From Psychrobacter sp. 1044 (GTDB lineage: Bacteria > Pseudomonadota > Gammaproteobacteria > Pseudomonadales > Moraxellaceae): a DNA stretch of 64,000 bases. The translations under genes were made by a program, and so were the position numbers. Under the pieces are notes generated by a model. That model saw only the letters and a program-made list of their open reading frames with translations, did not search any database and was not told the DNA's origin. This document shows, piece by piece, positions 1 through 7,325 of the stretch. The stretch is taken from positions 62,001 to 126,000 of the forward strand of contig NZ_CAJHAZ010000007.1 of NCBI RefSeq assembly GCF_904846525.1, in the 5' to 3' direction. Within the stretch, counting starts at the first letter, position 1. Each line of letters opens with the position of its first letter.

Positions 1-1204
1 TCATCTCTTCTACCCCATGTAAGGTCATCGGATACATTTTATTGTCGAATAGTTTCTTAATTTCAACGATGGTTTGCGTATATTGCCAATATGCGGGATC
101 TTCAGGATTGAGCCAAGCGACTTTATCAAAATGCGCCAATACCCTTTTTAACCAAACAATACCCGCCTCATTGTTCATATATTCAACGCTACCACCAACT
201 GTCATCAGCTCATATGGCGACATTGACGCATCGCCGACGAAGATAACGCGATATTCACGACCGTATTTATTGAGCAGCTCAAAGGTAGGCATCGGCGCAC
301 TATGGCGACGATTATTGTCCTTCCAAACATAGTCATACAAACAGTTATGAAAGTAAAAAAACTCTAAGGTTTTAAATTCATTTCTAGCCGCTGAAAATAG
401 CTTTTCTAAGGCTTCAACATGGACATCCATACTGCCACCCACATCAAACAGCATCAATACTTTGACACGATTACGACGCTCAGCTTGCATATGGATATCG
501 AGCACGCCTTTTTTTGCTGTGCGTTTAATAGTCTCATGAATGTCTAGCTCATCGGCGCTACCGGTACGAGCAAACTGGCGCAAGTTTCGTAGTGCCATTT
601 GAATTTGACGGGTACCAAGCTGACTGTCATCATCAAGGTTGCGGTATTTACGCTGCTCCCAGACTTTTGCGGCGCTACGTTTACGCGATTCACCGCCAAC
701 GCGCACCCCTTCTGGATGATCACCATAAGCCCCAAATGGCGATGTACCGCCTGTACCAACCCACTTACTACCGCCTTGATGACGCTCTTTTTGCTCTTTG
801 AGACGCTCTTCAAGCGCTTTCATCAGCTCCTCTAATGAGCCGTATTTTTTCAGCAAGCGCCGCTGCTCTTCGGTTAGGTTTTTTGGATCTAATTTTAAGT
901 CAAGCCACTCTTTAGGAATGTCCGTCAATTTAGCCAATAGCTCATCCATATCTAGACTGTCGACGCCTTCGAAATAATCTGCCATTGCTCGATCGAATTT
1001 ATCAAAATGGCGTTCGTCTTTGACCATACAAAGCCGAATCAACCGGTACATATCCTCACGACTGGCAAAGGTAGACAGCTCTGGATTTTCAGGATGCGGC
1101 TGCATCATCAGCCCTTGATCTAACGCGGCATTTAGGTCAAGCAGCTCACGCGTACTGACTGGCACACCATAAGTACGTAAGGTATAGAACAATTTGATAA
1201 ACAT
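1..1204 (-). CDS. vWA (CoxE-like) domain protein, 3' end cut by window edge
   Basis: About 400 codons are open from an ATG at 1204 to the window edge, so the C-terminus is missing. The N-terminal part is mixed and highly charged (E/K/R-rich around residues 100-140). A von Willebrand A fold follows, with a MIDAS-like DVGGSMD motif near residue 252 and a later VGDASMSPYEL segment. This arrangement resembles CoxE/YehP-type cytoplasmic vWA proteins that pair with MoxR ATPases to act as chaperone-like assembly machines. The gene lies directly downstream of the MoxR gene on the same strand, about 86 bases away, so co-transcription is likely. The client protein cannot be told from the sequence. No clear ribosome binding site precedes the chosen start. 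Family is fairly sure; role is inferred. Confidence 0.85.
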   Translation of the reverse strand, partial: MFIKLFYTLRTYGVPVSTRELLDLNAALDQGLMMQPHPENPELSTFASREDMYRLIRLCMVKDERHFDKFDRAMADYFEGVDSLDMDELLAKLTDIPKEWLDLKLDPKNLTEEQRRLLKKYGSLEELMKALEERLKEQKERHQGGSKWVGTGGTSPFGAYGDHPEGVRVGGESRKRSAAKVWEQRKYRNLDDDSQLGTRQIQMALRNLRQFARTGSADELDIHETIKRTAKKGVLDIHMQAERRNRVKVLMLFDVGGSMDVHVEALEKLFSAARNEFKTLEFFYFHNCLYDYVWKDNNRRHSAPMPTFELLNKYGREYRVIFVGDASMSPYELMTVGGSVEYMNNEAGIVWLKRVLAHFDKVAWLNPEDPAYWQYTQTIVEIKKLFDNKMYPMTLHGVEEM

Positions 1205-1254
1205 AAGAGTCGCATCGCTTATTGGCTGATATGGTAACGAGTGAAACCATTTTA

Positions 1255-1282
1255 TTAGGGCGTGTCGTCATTTTGAAAATAG
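1255..1282. repeat. Solo end of the CTAG-type MITE-like repeat
   Basis: TTAGGGCGTGTCGTCATTTT followed by GAAAATAG matches the left end of the repeat family seen complete at 12512, 20873, 27863, 38324 and 63490. No partner end is visible nearby, so this is a remnant or a chance solo end. It sits between the MoxR and vWA genes. Confidence 0.5.
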
Positions 1283-1290
1283 TCTATTGC

Positions 1291-2154
1291 TTAACGGCGC
1301 ATTATATTAGCAAAGCGTTGCAACAAGCTCACATCGGCTTCATTTTTGAGCAGCGCGCCATATAACGGTGGAATGGACTTCTCACCGCGCAAGTTTTCTT
1401 CTAGCTCTGCTTGCGCCATATCATCAGCCAGTAGCAACGTTAACCAATCGACCAATTCTGAGGTTGATGGTGGCTTTTTAAGCCCTTGGACATTACGCAG
1501 CTTATAAAAAATATCCAGCGCATCATTGACCAGTTTTTCTTGGATATTAGGGAAATGCACGTCAATGATTTGACGCATGGTCTCTTCTTCTGGGAAGTCA
1601 ATATAATGGAAGAAGCAACGACGCAAGAAAGCATCGGGCAACTCTTTTTCATTGTTTGAGGTGATAATGACCACTGGACGCTGCTCGGCGGTGATGGTCT
1701 CGCCTGTCTCATAGACATAAAAAGACATTTTATCAAGCTCATGTAGCAAGTCATTTGGGAACTCGATATCAGCTTTATCAATTTCATCAATCAGCAACAC
1801 ACTGCGCTCGTTACTGGTAAATGCCTCCCATAGCTTACCGGGCTTGATATAGTTGCCAATCTCATAAACCTTATCATCACCCAGTTGCGAGTCACGCAAG
1901 CGCGATACGGCATCGTACTCATACAACCCTTGCTCCGCTTTGGTGGTTGACTTAATGTGCCACGTAATCAGCGGCATCCCTAAGCTTTCAGCGACCTCCT
2001 CCGCCAATAATGTCTTACCGGTGCCTGGCTCGCCTTTAATCAATAGCGGTTTTTGTAGCGTCATCGCGGCGTTGACCGCCAACTGCAAATCGTCAGTGGC
2101 AATATAATTTTGCGTACCAGTAAAGCTTTTTTTCGTTTTATCAGTCGTGCTCAT
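1291..2154 (-). CDS. MoxR family AAA+ ATPase
   Basis: 287 residues from the ATG at 2154; the open frame extends two codons further to a TTG. Walker A is GEPGTGKT (residues 41-48), Walker B is LLIDE (120-124), and a sensor-1 stretch IITSNN and arginine-finger-like LRRC follow around residues 164-181. These are typical of the MoxR branch of AAA+ ATPases, which remodel or activate partner proteins together with vWA-domain proteins. The length is normal for a single-domain MoxR protein. The vWA gene follows on the same strand, giving the common MoxR-vWA pair. The specific client is unknown. A repeat remnant sits in the short gap between the two. Confidence 0.92.
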   Translation of the reverse strand: MSTTDKTKKSFTGTQNYIATDDLQLAVNAAMTLQKPLLIKGEPGTGKTLLAEEVAESLGMPLITWHIKSTTKAEQGLYEYDAVSRLRDSQLGDDKVYEIGNYIKPGKLWEAFTSNERSVLLIDEIDKADIEFPNDLLHELDKMSFYVYETGETITAEQRPVVIITSNNEKELPDAFLRRCFFHYIDFPEEETMRQIIDVHFPNIQEKLVNDALDIFYKLRNVQGLKKPPSTSELVDWLTLLLADDMAQAELEENLRGEKSIPPLYGALLKNEADVSLLQRFANIMRR

Positions 2155-2524
2155 AATCAAGTCTCAGTTATTGTTATAGATTAGGGCTATCAAGAGCCAG
2201 AAAAGGCTTAAAGGCAATTGATGGCAAATAAATAATCATTTAGATTAGCACAGCATGATTGATTGCCAAAATACTCATGCGTTCGCAGTTGTTGAAAAAT
2301 AATAGATACCTTGAATGCCTTTTGACGGTTGGTCGGCACAGTTATAAAACGTTTTTTCATAAAAAAAGACACGCATGGTGTCTTTTCTATGGTGCTTTTC
2401 ATTCACAGTATTTTTATTGATAGCATCTTTTATGTAGCCACCATAAACCCAAAGCACAGATCCAATCATCGCTAGCAAAATTTTAATATCATTTTACTGA
2501 CGTCGCTTTATTAATGTTACTTTA
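2155..2524. other. Intergenic region upstream of the MoxR gene
   Basis: About 370 bases with one clear element, the hairpin at 2361-2386. Two short minus-strand open frames (2208-2402 and 2275-2478) run straight through that hairpin and resemble no family I know, so I do not call them as genes. The promoter of the MoxR-vWA pair must lie between the hairpin and 2160, but no convincing -35/-10 pair stands out. Confidence 0.5.
2357..2386 (-). terminator. Rho-independent terminator (minus strand)
   Basis: The 9-bp stem AAAAGACAC/GTGTCTTTT (arms 2364-2372 and 2378-2386) has a 5-base loop. Read on the minus strand it is followed by a run of seven T. It lies about 140 bases past the stop of the membrane protein gene at 2525 and probably ends that transcript. 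Confidence 0.75.
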
Positions 2525-3166
2525 CTACTTATCAAGCTTTTCCATATTAGGCTTTTTAGCTAAACTACTGTCTTTTTTTAAGCTAATGTCTGCTTTAGGA
2601 TTAGCCGCTAAAGGCGTTTTATTAGACGGTTCAGCAACAGTGGCTTGATCGGTTAAAGTCGTGCCTTCTGTCAAATAATTGCCAGTCGTCAGTTGCATGG
2701 TAGATTGTGTATCTTCTGCAGTACGGCTACGCGCTTTGTCTAGACTTGACTCAAAAGCACCGCGAATAAGCTGCCAGACGAAGCCCACAAACAAGCCAAC
2801 CACTAACACGACGAGTATCGGCAGCATATTGGTAATCGCGCCAGCCGTGTCCTTCATCATAATCGCATAAACCACGGCGATACTAGCGGGGGCAATCACA
2901 CTTGGGTCGCCGAGGGCAGTACCTGGTGCCAATAACACAGCAAATAATATCATCCAACTCATACCGCCCAACGGCCGCGGCAGCATACGAGCGACCAGCA
3001 ACCACAATACCAACACAATAACGACACCACCCAGATACGCATACATCGGTAAGTCTGCGGGTGGCACGTCTTTTACCAGCTGTCCCCACCAAATAGCAAT
3101 TTCGCCGAGAATATCACTAATGGCTTCCAGCGGTAAGCTGTTTATAATACCTTTTAACCAGTCCAT
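2525..3166 (-). CDS. Hypothetical inner-membrane protein
   Basis: 213 residues from an ATG. I do not recognise the family. Four hydrophobic segments are visible (about residues 43-61, 70-81, 90-104 and 112-134). They are preceded by an amphipathic N-terminus with several acidic and Trp residues, and followed by a hydrophilic tail of about 75 residues rich in T, K, A and S. Proline- and glycine-containing loops between the first two membrane segments suggest a compact four-helix membrane domain with a disordered cytoplasmic or periplasmic tail. It stands alone on the minus strand with a terminator downstream. Coding is likely because the frame is long, hydrophobic and well organised. No function can be assigned. 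Confidence 0.75.
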   Translation of the reverse strand: MDWLKGIINSLPLEAISDILGEIAIWWGQLVKDVPPADLPMYAYLGGVVIVLVLWLLVARMLPRPLGGMSWMILFAVLLAPGTALGDPSVIAPASIAVVYAIMMKDTAGAITNMLPILVVLVVGLFVGFVWQLIRGAFESSLDKARSRTAEDTQSTMQLTTGNYLTEGTTLTDQATVAEPSNKTPLAANPKADISLKKDSSLAKKPNMEKLDK

Positions 3167-3473
3167 GCGTGTGTAGTTACCTGCGTTTATAAATTGTGCA
3201 GCGCGTTTACGCGCTTAACGATAGACAGTGTGCTGTTTTAACGAACCATAATATCGAATACATTATCGTCAAAAGCAATTAAGACATAAGCACTTGAAAC
3301 ACGACCTTTTGCCTCGCCACGTATTTTTTGTCTTGTCACTCATATAGCCTGCTAGTTTATCACGACTTTCTACCAAAATGCATGAGCGCAAATGTGTCGT
3401 AAACTTTTTCTTGCTGGCTGTCATGCAACATAGCCAAAAGAGGCTGATTAAAAACTCGCTTCAAAAATACCCA
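3167..3473. other. Intergenic region, no feature seen
   Basis: About 307 bases between the membrane protein gene and ycgL, both on the minus strand. Apart from a very short GCGCG/CGCGC inverted repeat near 3201, I see no RNA, repeat or gene. It should hold the promoter of the membrane protein gene. Confidence 0.4.
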
Positions 3474-3794
3474 TTAATCATAAATATTGTCTTGTGCTTC
3501 GCGCGCACGTAATTCCGCTTGGCGGCGCATCACATCTTGCGGTGGCATTTGTACAAAATACCCTTGCGACCGTAATTTTGCCAGTACTTCTGCTTTATCA
3601 ACGCGCGCAAGCGTCGGTGTATTGGCTAAGTCCAAGTGCATCACAAATTTACTGCGCCCTAAACTGGCACGAAAATCTTTTGGTAATACGCCAAGCCAAT
3701 CTTTAAGCTCGTCGGTATCGTCAGGATAATCAGGACGGGCAATATAGACATACATATCGTTATGTTTGGGGAATTTATAAATATCACAATGCAT
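3474..3794 (-). CDS. YcgL domain-containing protein
   Basis: 106 residues. It begins MHCDIYKFPKHNDMYVYI and continues through LGVLPKDFRASLGRSKFVM and the C-terminal GYFVQMPPQ, the conserved landmarks of the small YcgL (UPF0745) family. The family is widespread in gammaproteobacteria and its biochemical role is not established. In many relatives ycgL lies next to rnd (RNase D). Here rnd is about 7 kb away, so that link has been lost. Upstream is a non-coding stretch shared with the divergently transcribed glycine cleavage operon. Confidence 0.9.
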   Translation of the reverse strand: MHCDIYKFPKHNDMYVYIARPDYPDDTDELKDWLGVLPKDFRASLGRSKFVMHLDLANTPTLARVDKAEVLAKLRSQGYFVQMPPQDVMRRQAELRAREAQDNIYD

Positions 3795-4040
3795 AATAAT
3801 GACCTATCAGAAACTATCGCCATAGATTAGCATATTTTGGGTGAATATCAGTAGTCGCTTTACGTTTTACGATGGGCATTCATGCTAAATTGACCACTAC
3901 CTACCAAACGTAAAACGCTTTACTTATCGATACGGTATTGATTATTCTCACAAAAAATCATTTTTGCCAAAATTATTCACTTTAATCGCCTAGATGACTT
4001 GTAAAAGCGCGGTGAACCTTTCATAATAAAAGCGTTTTTC

Positions 4041-4165
4041 AGGAGAGAGTCTTGAGCACGATATCAGGTGCGTTCATATTAATGAGCTGGCGCTGATAAT
4101 TGCTACTTGACCACCGAAGGCGCATCCACCCTGCCAATCGCTCAGGTAAAAGGACTGAAAAAACA
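4041..4165 (+). promoter_or_regulatory. Glycine riboswitch, first aptamer
   Basis: The conserved landmarks occur in order: GGAGAG (from 4042), CACCGAAGG (about 4111-4119), then GCTCAGGT followed by AAAAGGACTG (about 4138-4156). The segment between GGAGAG and CACCGAAGG is long, so the P2 helix would be an extended hairpin. This fits the glycine aptamer fold, and the aptamer is followed by a second one before gcvT. Confidence 0.85.
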
Positions 4166-4232
4166 CATGTCACGACTGTTTCGCTGTCTACCGTCAATTG
4201 CGTAGCACACCCAAACATAAGGCATAACAAAT

Positions 4233-4380
4233 CTGGAGAGCGGTAAGGACGGACGACGCCTTACCCACCGAAGGGGAGAAAATGCGACATCATTTAATTT
4301 GGTTTTTTAAGGCTGGTGCTTTTAAAAACATGCAATGATGGTTCGTGTTGAAAATCTCAGGTTACAGGACAGATAGGGCT
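4233..4380 (+). promoter_or_regulatory. Glycine riboswitch, second aptamer
   Basis: GGAGAG (4235-4240) opens the domain. A perfect 7-bp P2 stem, GGTAAGG/CCTTACC, leads into CACCGAAGGGG. ATCTCAGGT and ACAGGACAGA close the domain near 4354-4374. This is a near-consensus glycine aptamer and is better conserved than the first. The expression platform lies between about 4380 and the gcvT start at 4571. Glycine binding would be expected to switch on the downstream glycine cleavage genes, as in other bacteria. Confidence 0.92.
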
Positions 4381-4570
4381 TTTGCTTAAACCGACGTTCA
4401 GCGTTTGTTTGGCGGATTGCGCTATTTTTCTGTGCTACCCTTGGTTGCAATGTTTGCACCTTGCAATATTGCTTCTCGCTACTATGATAAGGCACATCAG
4501 CCCTCATACTTTGATACTTGTTTTTACGACTGGTTATCGAATGCAGCTGATGTCCACATAAGGATTTGTT

Positions 4571-5758
4571 ATGACCACTACTCAAGATAATACTGCTCAA
4601 AGCGCCAACACTTCAGCCCCTAAACGCACACCTCTTTATCAGTCTCACGTTGATAGTGACGGCAAGCTAGTGGATTTTTCTGGTTGGGAATTACCAATCC
4701 ATTATGGTTCGCAAATCGAAGAGCACGAAGCGGTACGTACTGATGCTGGTATGTTTGATGTCTCACATATGGTCGTCGCTGATGTCACAGGTAGCGATAC
4801 CAAAGCATGGCTACAAAAGCTACTGGCCAATGATGTCGATAAACTCAAAACCGTCGGTAAAGCGTTATATTCTGGCATGCTCAACGAGCAAGGTGGCGTC
4901 ATCGATGACTTAATCGTTTACCTAATGAACGAAGACGCTACTGAATATCGTATCGTCTCAAACGCTGCTACTCGTGATAAAGACATGGCACAATTTGATA
5001 AAGTCGCCGAAGGTTTTGACATCAGCATCACTGAGCGTCCAGAGCTTGCCATGATTGCCGTGCAAGGACCAAACGCTGTTGAAAAACTCGCGCAAACCAA
5101 ACCTAGCTGGGCAGATACTTTAGCTGGTCTTAAGCCTTTCGTTGGTGCTGATTTAACAGACATCGAAGGCAAAGATTGGTTCGTCGCTCGGACTGGCTAT
5201 ACCGGTGAAGATGGCGTCGAAGTCATTATGCATGGTGATGATGCACCAGCGTTTTTTGAACAATTAAAAGCCAATGGCATTAAACCTGCCGGTCTTGGCG
5301 CGCGTGATACCTTGCGTATGGAAGCTGGCATGAACCTCTATGGCCATGACATGGACGACAACGTCAGTCCTTACGAGTGCAACATGGGCTGGACACTCGC
5401 GTTAAAAGACGAGCGTGATTTTGTCGGTCGTGATGCTTTAGTTAGTAAACGCCAACAGTCAAAAGACGATAGCTCTGCCATGAAGCAAGTTGGCTTGCTG
5501 CTAACGACACGCGGCGTATTGCGTGAAGGCATGACCGTCACCATCAATCAAGGCACTGACAATGAACAAACTGGCATTATCACCAGTGGTACATTCTCCC
5601 CTAGTCTAAAAAATTCAATTGCGATTGCCCGTGTACCTGCCAGCGTATCAGATGATGATAGCGTTCAGGTCGATCTGCGCGGCAAAGGCAAGTTCGTTGA
5701 TGTGCGTGTTCTTAAGCTACCGTTTGTCCGTAATGGCAAACAGCAGTTTGACTCGTAG
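4571..5758 (+). CDS. gcvT: Glycine cleavage T protein (aminomethyltransferase)
   Basis: 395 residues from an ATG preceded by AAGGATTTGTT. The T protein transfers the methylene group from aminomethyl-lipoyl H protein to tetrahydrofolate, releasing ammonia. Recognisable stretches include [17 protein letters not shown] near the N-terminus, VSHM (the folate/substrate region), [13 protein letters not shown], and [20 protein letters not shown]. The length is slightly above the usual 360-375 because of an N-terminal tail of about 20 polar residues. It is the first gene of gcvT-gcvH-(nitroreductase)-gcvP, under the tandem glycine riboswitch. Confidence 0.97.
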   Translation: MTTTQDNTAQSANTSAPKRTPLYQSHVDSDGKLVDFSGWELPIHYGSQIEEHEAVRTDAGMFDVSHMVVADVTGSDTKAWLQKLLANDVDKLKTVGKALYSGMLNEQGGVIDDLIVYLMNEDATEYRIVSNAATRDKDMAQFDKVAEGFDISITERPELAMIAVQGPNAVEKLAQTKPSWADTLAGLKPFVGADLTDIEGKDWFVARTGYTGEDGVEVIMHGDDAPAFFEQLKANGIKPAGLGARDTLRMEAGMNLYGHDMDDNVSPYECNMGWTLALKDERDFVGRDALVSKRQQSKDDSSAMKQVGLLLTTRGVLREGMTVTINQGTDNEQTGIITSGTFSPSLKNSIAIARVPASVSDDDSVQVDLRGKGKFVDVRVLKLPFVRNGKQQFDS

Positions 5759-5827
5759 GCATTATAAACCCTATTATTAACGTCCACTATTTTTGTTAAC
5801 CATCCTCTATCATTTAGGAGAGAGACC

Positions 5828-6208
5828 ATGAGCAATATCCCAGCAGAACTAAAATACATCGCCAGCCACGAGTGGTTACGCTTAGAAGACGACGGTACTA
5901 TCACTGTTGGTATCACTGACCATGCTCAAGACCTATTGGGTGACGTGGTGTTTGTTGAATTGCCAGACGTGGGCGACATCATCGCTGTTGATGACGAAAT
6001 CTCTGTAGTTGAATCAGTAAAAGCTGCTTCTGACGTTTATGCACCTATCTCAGGTGAAGTCGTTGCCATCAACGAAGCCCTAGAAGACGATCCAGAAATC
6101 ATTAACTCTGACCCATATGGCGAAGGTTGGTTCTTTAGAATGAAGCCTGACAACATCGCTGACTATGAAGCACTGCTAACTGCTGATGAATACGAAAACG
6201 AGCTGTAA
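5828..6208 (+). CDS. gcvH: Glycine cleavage H protein (lipoyl carrier)
   Basis: 126 residues from an ATG with a strong GGAGAG ribosome binding site. The lipoyl-lysine motif [17 protein letters not shown] puts the modified Lys at residue 65, and the rest follows the standard H-protein beta-barrel ([12 protein letters not shown] at the start, [14 protein letters not shown] at the end). It carries the aminomethyl intermediate between the P, T and L proteins. The gene lies 69 bases after gcvT. The L protein (Lpd) is not in this operon; a diverged dihydrolipoyl dehydrogenase-like gene occurs at 43133. Confidence 0.97.
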   Translation: MSNIPAELKYIASHEWLRLEDDGTITVGITDHAQDLLGDVVFVELPDVGDIIAVDDEISVVESVKAASDVYAPISGEVVAINEALEDDPEIINSDPYGEGWFFRMKPDNIADYEALLTADEYENEL

Positions 6209-6454
6209 TATCAGCTTCACTCTCTCGCTTAAAAGCGGTGTTTTATTTACATGCCGCTACTTATAACCTTAAAAAACATAGCTTGTTATGACAGATATTG
6301 GCGTCAGCTGATATCTGTACACTTTTTCTTAGAATGCTTATCGCTCAATTTATTGCGTCCAATCGCTATCTGATTTATTCATATCAATTACTTGTCAGGC
6401 GCTATTAAAGAGACGTACTCAATACTGCCCCAAGTTGATCACTTAATCTCCAGC

Positions 6455-7249
6455 ATGGATTCTCATATGACCCCTGACACTGATAATCAAGCAAACGCTC
6501 AAGCAAGTTCTCAAGAAAAATTTGCCACGCCTGATAATACACCGCAGCTGCAAGCGTTTCGCGAAGTGGTTGAATCACGTCGTTCAGTGCGCCGCTTTAC
6601 CGACACACCGATACCTGATGATGTGTTAGCAGACTGTTTGCGTTTGGCCATGCTTGCACCAAACTCTAGCAATCTACAGCCGTGGGAATTTTATGTGATT
6701 GATGATGCGGACAAGCGCAAACGTGCGGTGAAAAACTGCATGAATCAAAATGCAGCGAAAACCGCCGCGCGTTTAATCGCAGTCGTTGCTCGCACCGATG
6801 TGTGGCATGACCATGCCAAGCAAATATTGCGCGAATACCCTGATAAGCCAGTACCCAAAAAGGTCAAAGACTATTATACCAAAGTCGTTGCCATGGACTT
6901 CTTACGAGGACCTGCCAATGTGGTATCAGCGGCTAAATGGGGTGCGACTCAAGTGGTCAGACGGGTAAAAGGTCCGATTAAATCACCTTACTATACTTTT
7001 GAAGACACCAAAAACTGGGCAACCAACAATACCGCCCTTGCGGCTGAAAACCTAATGCTTGCACTACGCGCGCATGGCTTTGACAGCTGTCCGATGGGCG
7101 GCTTTGATGAGCCTGCCATGAAGCGCTTATTAAATTTAAGTGATGATCAACATATCATTATGATGATTGGTGCTGGTGAGCGCGCTGATAATGGTGTTTA
7201 CAACAGCCAGTTCCGCTTTGACCAAAAGCAATTTGTTCATTACGTATAA
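6455..7249 (+). CDS. Nitroreductase family protein inside the gcv operon
   Basis: 264 residues from the ATG at 6455; the frame is open back to a TTG at 6392, but the ATG gives a more usual N-terminus. The stretch SRRSVRRFTDTPIP with LAPNSSNLQPWEFYVI is the FMN-binding signature of the nitroreductase family. A C-terminal AAENLMLALRAHGFDSCPMGG block matches the second FMN-contact region. These enzymes reduce nitro groups, quinones or other substrates with NAD(P)H; the natural substrate is not evident. The gene lies between gcvH and gcvP on the same strand, with about 246 bases before it and 76 after, so it could have its own promoter. Family assignment is firm. Confidence 0.9.
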   Translation: MDSHMTPDTDNQANAQASSQEKFATPDNTPQLQAFREVVESRRSVRRFTDTPIPDDVLADCLRLAMLAPNSSNLQPWEFYVIDDADKRKRAVKNCMNQNAAKTAARLIAVVARTDVWHDHAKQILREYPDKPVPKKVKDYYTKVVAMDFLRGPANVVSAAKWGATQVVRRVKGPIKSPYYTFEDTKNWATNNTALAAENLMLALRAHGFDSCPMGGFDEPAMKRLLNLSDDQHIIMMIGAGERADNGVYNSQFRFDQKQFVHYV

Positions 7250-7325
7250 AATCTTAAACCGTCATTAGTTATTATTACTAGTTATTTTAGCCATCCCTTT
7301 ATTACTCCCTTAACCAAGGATTGTC

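Noticed and set aside
2275..2478. Small minus-strand reading frame in the gap upstream of the MoxR gene
   Set aside because: It runs through a strong terminator hairpin and has no family features, so it is more likely read-through of non-coding sequence.
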